A stretch of DNA of 45,091 nt, taken from Flavobacterium psychrophilum DSM 3660 = ATCC 49418 (GTDB taxonomy: Bacteria; Bacteroidota; Bacteroidia; Flavobacteriales; Flavobacteriaceae). Location: positions 1-45,091 of the forward strand of contig NZ_MUHE01000037.1 of assembly GCF_002217405.1 (NCBI RefSeq). Reading direction: 5' to 3'. The notes beneath the pieces were generated by a model. It was not told the DNA's origin and did not search any database. It saw only the letters and a program-made list of their open reading frames with translations. Every line of letters begins with the position of its first letter. Position 1 is the stretch's first letter. A program made the position numbers and the translations under genes. Positions 40,244-45,091 of this stretch are shown in pieces.

Positions 40244-42421
40244 TTGAAAGACCTACTCCTCATCACACCGCCTTTTACACAGCTGAATACGCCATATCCA
40301 GCAACAGCTTATATAAAAGGTTTTTTAAACACAAAAAACATTTCGGCTTTTCAGATAGATTTGGGAATCGAAGTTATTCTCGAATTATTTTCGAAAAAAG
40401 GATTAGAAGCATTGTTTGGTAAAAGTAGCCAAGTAAATTCGCCAAATAGTAAACGAATATTCGCCTTAAAAGACGATTATATAAAAACAATCGATGCTGT
40501 TATTGCTTTTTTGCAAGGCAATAATCCAACATTAGCAAGACAAATTTGTTCAGGCGACTTTTTGCCAGAGGCTTTTAGGTTCGAGCAATTAGATGATATG
40601 GAATGGGCTTTTGGATCGATGGGAATGCAAGACAAAGCCAAACATTTAGCCACTTTATATCTCGAGGATTTATCGGATTTCGTTGTCGAATGTATCGATG
40701 ATAATTTCGGATTTAGTCGTTATGCCGAACGTTTGGGCCGAAGTGCTAATTCTTTTGATGATTTGTACTCGCATCTGCTAAAGGAATTAACTTATATAGA
40801 TGCCATTGCTTTAGCAATATTAAAAGAAAAAATGCACGCCATACAACCTAAATTAGTTTGTATTTCGGTTCCGTTTCCAGGAAATTTGTATAGTGCTTTT
40901 CGTTGTGCACAGTTTATCAAAACTAATTTTCCAGGCGTAAAAACATCAATGGGTGGCGGTTTTCCAAATACCGAATTGCGCTCTTTAACAGATGTTAGGG
41001 TTTTCGAATTCTTCGATTTTATTACTTTAGATGACGGTGAGTTGCCCTTACAATTGATAATTGATTCTATACAATTAACAGTTTCAAACGAATTTAAACG
41101 AACATTTTTATTAGAAGATAATCAAGTCGTTTACAAAAATAATACACTTCAAAGAGATTATAAACAAAGCGAAGTTGGCACACCAGATTATTCAGATTTG
41201 TTGTTAGATAAATATATTTCGGTTATCGAAATTGCCAATCCGATGCACAGTTTGTGGAGCGACGGTCGCTGGAATAAACTTACCATGGCACACGGTTGCT
41301 ACTGGGGAAAATGTACTTTTTGCGATATTTCTTTAGATTATATAAAAGTTTACGAACCCATTCTTGCTAAAACATTAGTAGATAGAATGGAAGAACTCAT
41401 AGCACAAACTGGCGAAAATGGCTTTCATTTTGTAGATGAAGCCGCACCGCCAGCTTTAATGCGTGAATTAGCGTTAGAAATTATTAAACGAAAACTAGTT
41501 GTAACCTGGTGGACAAACATTCGCTTCGAGAAAAGTTTCTCCCAGGATTTGTGTGTTTTACTAAAAGCATCGGGTTGTATTGCCGTTTCTGGAGGGCTAG
41601 AAGTTGCTTCCGATAGGTTATTGCAACTCATAAAAAAAGGAGTAACCGTAGAGCAAGTAGCACAAGTAACCCGAAACTTTACCGAGGCAGGAATTATGGT
41701 ACACGCTTATCTTATGTATGGTTATCCTACACAAACTATTCAGGAAACGGTAGATAGTCTAGAAATGGTTCGTCAGTTGTTCGAGTTGGGTATTTTGCAG
41801 TCTGGTTTTTGGCACCAATTTGCCATGACAGCGCATTCGCCAGTGGGTATGTTTCCTGACGAATTTGGCGTTATTCCACAATCGAACGAAATCACTTTTG
41901 CTAATAATGATATTCAGTTTACAGACAAAACAGGTATAAATCATGACCAGTTTAGTTTCGGGCTAAAAAAATCTTTATTTAATTATATGCACGGTCTTTG
42001 TTTCGATTATACTTTGCAAGATTGGTTCGATTTTAAAATTCCTAAAACAACGGTAAAACCTAATTTTATATACAATTCGATTCAAAAAGAAGAAAATTTT
42101 AGTACAAAACCATCGGCAAGAATTGTTTGGATAGGAGGAAAGCCATTAACAGAGATTTTTATAAAATCTAAAAAAGGGAACGCTTGGGAAATGATAAAAA
42201 TGACTTTTCACGACAAAAAAGAGACTTTTGTAATAGATATTGAAAAAGAGAAAGGGGATTGGTTGCTTAAAATTTTAAATATTATTTCGATACATAATGA
42301 TAAGAAAAATACTTTTTTAGTATTGAAAACAGATTTTGAAGAAAATTTTGATGATTTTGAATTATTTTGGTACTCGAAACCAATAAATACTTTAAGAAAT
42401 TTTGGTCTTTTGGTTTTATAA
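40244..42421 (+). CDS. B12-binding-like radical SAM protein
   Basis: A 725-residue radical SAM enzyme of the large class with an N-terminal cobalamin-binding-like Rossmann domain (LVCISVPFPGNLYSAFRCAQF near residue 207, MGGGFPNTELRSL near 245). The iron-sulfur motif lies in HGCYWGKCTFC, Cys 352, 357 and 360, with four residues between the first two Cys instead of the usual three. GLEVASDRLLQLIKKG near 450 and MVHAYLMYGYPTQT follow as in this class. The start is TTG at 40244, a few bases after a -7 box; no ATG would keep the N-terminal LLLITPPF strand. The reaction is unknown; relatives do methylations and rearrangements. It stands alone. Confidence 0.83.
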   Translation: MKDLLLITPPFTQLNTPYPATAYIKGFLNTKNISAFQIDLGIEVILELFSKKGLEALFGKSSQVNSPNSKRIFALKDDYIKTIDAVIAFLQGNNPTLARQICSGDFLPEAFRFEQLDDMEWAFGSMGMQDKAKHLATLYLEDLSDFVVECIDDNFGFSRYAERLGRSANSFDDLYSHLLKELTYIDAIALAILKEKMHAIQPKLVCISVPFPGNLYSAFRCAQFIKTNFPGVKTSMGGGFPNTELRSLTDVRVFEFFDFITLDDGELPLQLIIDSIQLTVSNEFKRTFLLEDNQVVYKNNTLQRDYKQSEVGTPDYSDLLLDKYISVIEIANPMHSLWSDGRWNKLTMAHGCYWGKCTFCDISLDYIKVYEPILAKTLVDRMEELIAQTGENGFHFVDEAAPPALMRELALEIIKRKLVVTWWTNIRFEKSFSQDLCVLLKASGCIAVSGGLEVASDRLLQLIKKGVTVEQVAQVTRNFTEAGIMVHAYLMYGYPTQTIQETVDSLEMVRQLFELGILQSGFWHQFAMTAHSPVGMFPDEFGVIPQSNEITFANNDIQFTDKTGINHDQFSFGLKKSLFNYMHGLCFDYTLQDWFDFKIPKTTVKPNFIYNSIQKEENFSTKPSARIVWIGGKPLTEIFIKSKKGNAWEMIKMTFHDKKETFVIDIEKEKGDWLLKILNIISIHNDKKNTFLVLKTDFEENFDDFELFWYSKPINTLRNFGLLVL

Positions 42422-42446
42422 AAATAAATTAAGCAATGATGTCTTT

Positions 42447-43130
42447 TTAAATATTAAAACGAAACCCAATTCCGTGTAAATTTTCGATAAAAATTTTTTC
42501 CTCATGGGCTAATATTTTCCTCAAGCGAGATATAAATACATCTAGGCTTCGCCCCATAAAGTAGTCATCGTCTCCCCAAAGTGATTTTAGAATTTCTTCT
42601 CGTTTGAGTACTACATTCTTATTGTTTAAGAAAAATTTTAGCAATTGAGATTCTCTTTCGGTTAGTTTTATTTTTTGATCATCAGTAAATATTACATAAT
42701 TTTTTGAGTCAAACTGGTATTTGCCAAGTGTGTAAATGTTTTTTTCTTCGAAATTATTTTTTAGGGAACGTTTCAAGAAAATTTCTATTTTTAGCAATAA
42801 TTCTTCGATGCTAAAGGGTTTTATCAGGTAATCATCGGCTCCTAATTTTAATCCTTTTATGCGATCTTCTTTTAGTGTTTTTGCTGAAAGAAATAGGATA
42901 GGGATGTTGGTGTTTAATTTTCTAATAGCGGTTGCCAGCTCAAAACCATCTATTTTAGGCATCATAATATCTAGAATACAAATATCAAAAGGGTTGTTTT
43001 TAAAAGTATCTAAAGCGATTTGCCCATCATTGCAATGTGTGATGTTATAGTTGTTTTGTTCTAAATTGTCTTTGGTTAAGAAGGCTAAAGTTTCGTCGTC
43101 TTCTGTATAAAGTATTTTAAAATTAGTCAT
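42447..43130 (-). CDS. OmpR-family response regulator
   Basis: A receiver domain (residues 1-115) with acidic pocket YTEDDE and phosphoacceptor Asp 54 in ILDIMMPKIDGF, the switch Ser in FLSAKTL and Lys in DDYLIKPFS, then a winged-helix DNA-binding domain (residues 130-227) with LTERESQLLKFFL and RSLDVFISRLRKIL. It starts directly after the stop of the sensor kinase gene, so the two are a matched pair. The phased boxes upstream of the kinase gene are likely its binding sites. Confidence 0.94.
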   Translation of the reverse strand: MTNFKILYTEDDETLAFLTKDNLEQNNYNITHCNDGQIALDTFKNNPFDICILDIMMPKIDGFELATAIRKLNTNIPILFLSAKTLKEDRIKGLKLGADDYLIKPFSIEELLLKIEIFLKRSLKNNFEEKNIYTLGKYQFDSKNYVIFTDDQKIKLTERESQLLKFFLNNKNVVLKREEILKSLWGDDDYFMGRSLDVFISRLRKILAHEEKIFIENLHGIGFRFNI

Positions 43131-44390
43131 TTATATAGGTTTTATTTGTACAGAAACGGTAACTCCTTTTTTAGTGTTGCTTTTTATAAAAACCTTCCAT
43201 TGGTGTAGTATGCAAACTTTTTTTACATAATATAAACCTAGACCAAAACCGTTTACTTCGGTAGTTTTTTGGCTTGTAATTCGATAGAATTTATCAAAAA
43301 CAAAAGGAATGTTTTTTTCTGATATACCAGTTCCGTTATCAATAAACTGTAGTAACAAATGGGTTTTTGTGGCAAATATATGTATAATGATTTCAGGTTT
43401 TTGATCGGCATATTTTATTGCGTTTTCAAGGATATTGTAAACTAAATTTGAAAAATGAAACTCATCAGCATTAATAAAAATGGTGTCAGATTGTGATTTT
43501 ATTTTAATATCAACAGTCTCATATTTTAGCTTTATGTTTTCGATAACCTGATTAATAATAGTAATAATTTCTAGTTTTTGTTTTTCTAATGCCATAGGAA
43601 TATTGTCCCATTTTGCGATATTGAGAATTTTCTCGATGTGATTGTTTAGTTTATTACTTTGGTTAATAATAATTTGAGCATATTTTTCTAATTTTTCATC
43701 AGTTTTAATACTTTCTTGTTGTTTCAAATAATTAGAGGCAATGAGTATAGATGATAATGGTGTTTTAAATTCGTGTGTCATGTTGTTGATGAAATCACGT
43801 TGTAATTCAGAATATTTTTTTTGTTGAATAATCGTGTAAATAGAATATACGTAAACTAACAAAACTATAATTAATGCTATCGATAAGAGGAACCAAAACC
43901 GCAAAGAATTAAATAAGTAAGAGGTTTCAGTAGGGAATCGAATGGCAAAATAATAAATAAGATTCTTGTGTTTTGGGAAATAAACAGATGCCTTTTTAGC
44001 TGTTTTGTTAGTTGCCGAAACATAATTACCATATACCATTTCGTCACTTTGGCAATTGTACATGGCATATTCGAAATCTGTATTTAGGTTTGCTTTTTTA
44101 AATTCGGAGTTTAAATAATATTCAAGAATTTCGGCTTCAAAATCATTATCAATATTTACAACATAATAATCATTTGCAATTTTTTTTATGGGGTTTTCTG
44201 CCGGAAGGTCATGATTTGTGCCTTCATATAAATGTTTTACTACTTCGAGCAAAGCAATGTGTGCTTTTTGCGAAAATTTCTTTTCTTCGAGTGTAAAGGC
44301 TTGCTTTGTCCATAATAATTGAGCCATAAGGATTCCAATAGTAGCAATAAGTCCTAGCACTATAATTGTATTTAACTTGTTTGTTTTCAA
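43131..44390 (-). CDS. Sensor histidine kinase
   Basis: A 419-residue membrane kinase. Helix 1 is at residues 8-26, a 135-residue periplasmic sensor follows, and helix 2 is at 164-187. The HisKA motif is NNMTHEFKTPLSS with His 206, followed by LVYNILENAIKYAD (N box), DNGTGI (G1) and GFGLGLYYVKKV (G2). The start is a TTG at 44390; the first ATG lies inside helix 1. The signal sensed is unknown. It is co-transcribed with the response regulator and divergent from the DUF1573 gene. Confidence 0.93.
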   Translation of the reverse strand: MKTNKLNTIIVLGLIATIGILMAQLLWTKQAFTLEEKKFSQKAHIALLEVVKHLYEGTNHDLPAENPIKKIANDYYVVNIDNDFEAEILEYYLNSEFKKANLNTDFEYAMYNCQSDEMVYGNYVSATNKTAKKASVYFPKHKNLIYYFAIRFPTETSYLFNSLRFWFLLSIALIIVLLVYVYSIYTIIQQKKYSELQRDFINNMTHEFKTPLSSILIASNYLKQQESIKTDEKLEKYAQIIINQSNKLNNHIEKILNIAKWDNIPMALEKQKLEIITIINQVIENIKLKYETVDIKIKSQSDTIFINADEFHFSNLVYNILENAIKYADQKPEIIIHIFATKTHLLLQFIDNGTGISEKNIPFVFDKFYRITSQKTTEVNGFGLGLYYVKKVCILHQWKVFIKSNTKKGVTVSVQIKPI

Positions 44391-44449
44391 TTGTGAATTA
44401 GGTTTGTCATTTGTTCAAATTTACTCAAAAAACACATTCAAAATAAGTG

Positions 44450-44488
44450 TTAACAAGTCATTAACAAACATTTGAAATTGGTTAACAA
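44450..44488. promoter_or_regulatory. Phased TTAACAA boxes, response regulator site candidate
   Basis: TTAACAA occurs at 44450-44456, 44461-44467 and 44482-44488, starts 11 and 21 bases apart, that is one and two helix turns; a weak fourth match, TTGAAAT, fills the gap at 44472. Direct repeats with this spacing are typical of OmpR-family regulators. The last box overlaps the place where the -33 element of the DUF1573 promoter should be. Confidence 0.6.
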
Positions 44489-44508
44489 GAGCCAAGCTTT
44501 TCTTGAGC

Positions 44509-44516
44509 TACTTTTG
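44509..44516 (+). promoter_or_regulatory. -7 box of the DUF1573 gene
   Basis: TACTTTTG, 50 bases before the ATG at 44567. No TTG stands at the usual distance, which fits a promoter that needs an activator. Confidence 0.55.
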
Positions 44517-44566
44517 GATTATCAAATTTGAGAAACCAATTTATTAATCAATTAAAAATTAAAATT

Positions 44567-44950
44567 ATGAATACAATTAAAACCTCCTTTTTAGCATTAA
44601 CATTGGGATTAATGTCGTTTGCTACTGTTGCTGCAATTACCTGGAAAAGTGAAACTATAGATGTTGGAGATATTCCACAAGGTAAACCAAAAGCTATTAT
44701 TTTCGAATTTAAAAACACAGGAAAAACAGATGTAATTATTACAAACGTGCAAGGTTCGTGTGGTTGCACAGCTACCGATTATACAAAGGAAGCTATAAAA
44801 GCTGGAAAATTAGGACTTGTTACAGCAACTTATAATGCGGCAAATGTTGGTGCATTTACTAAAACTATAACAGTAACCACAAATGCAGATGCTAGTTCAA
44901 AAGTGTTAACGTTGAAAGGAATTGTAAAAACGGCTGTGATACAGAGTTAG
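44567..44950 (+). CDS. DUF1573 exported protein
   Basis: A 127-residue secreted protein. The signal peptide MNTIKTSFLALTLGLMSFATVAA ends near residue 23. The rest is one immunoglobulin-like beta domain of the DUF1573 family: DVGDIPQGKPKAIIFEFKN, then SCGCTATDYTKEAIKAGKL. The two Cys (SCGC) are conserved in this family. Its role is unknown. The phased boxes upstream suggest control by the divergent two-component system. Confidence 0.88.
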   Translation: MNTIKTSFLALTLGLMSFATVAAITWKSETIDVGDIPQGKPKAIIFEFKNTGKTDVIITNVQGSCGCTATDYTKEAIKAGKLGLVTATYNAANVGAFTKTITVTTNADASSKVLTLKGIVKTAVIQS

Positions 44951-44976
44951 TAAAAGAAATTTTCTGACAAAGTTTA

Positions 44977-45091
44977 CCACAGATTCACAGATTTTATTTT
45001 AAATATTCTGAAAAAATTATTTCACAAATTTTCAAAATTATTTTTCTTAATCTGTATTTTTTTAAATTTTTTAAAATCTGTGAATCTGTGG
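44977..45091. repeat. Intergenic inverted-repeat element at the window edge
   Basis: CCACAGATTCACAGATTTTA at 44977-44996 is repeated exactly in reverse complement at 45072-45091. The 75 bases between are A/T-rich, with no gene. I recall this ending as a common Flavobacterium intergenic repeat, possibly a small non-autonomous element or an RNA hairpin. The window ends on its last base, so target duplications cannot be checked. Confidence 0.65.

Noticed and set aside
40244..42421. A later ATG as start of the radical SAM gene
   Set aside because: It would remove the N-terminal LLLITPPF strand; the TTG at 40244 follows a TACCTTTG box at a sensible distance.
1..45091. CRISPR array, prophage, insertion sequence or restriction/defence island
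   Set aside because: No regular repeat-spacer array, transposase, integrase, capsid, nuclease-methylase pair or toxin-antitoxin pair was seen.

Overview
The window looks like chromosomal DNA of a member of the Flavobacteriaceae (phylum Bacteroidota), most likely Flavobacterium or a close relative. The DNA is very AT-rich. Candidate promoters follow the Bacteroidota pattern (TTTG or TTG, about 17-23 bases, then TAnnTTTG). Exported lipoproteins carry a Cys followed by charged residues. Gene neighbourhoods such as cinA-rpmB-rpmG-DUF4295-ftsY and DUF1599-BT_3928-tpiA are typical of this group. No insertion sequence, prophage, CRISPR array or rRNA operon is visible.

Layout. (1) 1-5100: a zeaxanthin-type carotenoid cluster, crtI-crtB-crtZ leftward and crtY rightward, with a MerR/B12-binding photoreceptor-type regulator (CarH-like) between them. 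A 15-base sequence is repeated exactly upstream of crtI and of the regulator gene. (2) 5270-5630: leftward tRNA genes, Lys(UUU) twice with identical sequence and then Leu(GAG). (3) 5699-15300: mostly housekeeping genes: shikimate kinase, a phosphoribosyltransferase, a methyltransferase, an S4 protein, a PPIase lipoprotein with an Asp-rich tail, a DnaQ-like exonuclease, an FAH-family enzyme, an Hpt protein, an exported Ppx/GppA-like protein, cinA, L28, L33, a DUF4295 protein, a structured intergenic repeat, ftsY and a small membrane protein. (4) 15300-20810: tpiA with two thiol-redox proteins, DUF1599, folP, and a divergent NmrA-family/HxlR-family pair with a strong palindromic operator candidate. 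(5) 20870-26470: an ABC exporter with truA, then a leftward operon DUF2520-kdsC-UbiA prenyltransferase-maf. (6) 26520-30430: a fused cytochrome c synthase (ResB+CcsA) and a glutathione-peroxidase-type lipoprotein. (7) 30440-38000: a serine hydrolase, a small lipoprotein, DUF721, and two successive MBOAT-SGNH O-acyltransferase pairs separated by a decayed DUF721 copy. (8) 38030-42420: ndk, bshC (bacillithiol synthesis) and a large radical SAM protein. (9) 42440-45091: an OmpR-type two-component system, a DUF1573 protein behind three helically phased boxes, and a terminal inverted repeat at the window edge.

How the genes work together. The carotenoid genes should convert GGPP (made elsewhere) through phytoene, lycopene and beta-carotene to zeaxanthin, probably induced by light through the B12-type regulator. 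The MBOAT-SGNH pairs should O-acylate an envelope polysaccharide or other glycan. Several scattered genes serve envelope thiol and cytochrome chemistry. The most unusual parts are the DUF721 scar between two acyltransferase pairs whose SGNH partners have opposite catalytic motif order, the exported actin-fold Ppx-like protein, the phased regulator boxes, and the radical SAM protein with widened cysteine spacing. I see no clearly new defence or mobile system. All functions come from reading motifs by eye, without database searches.
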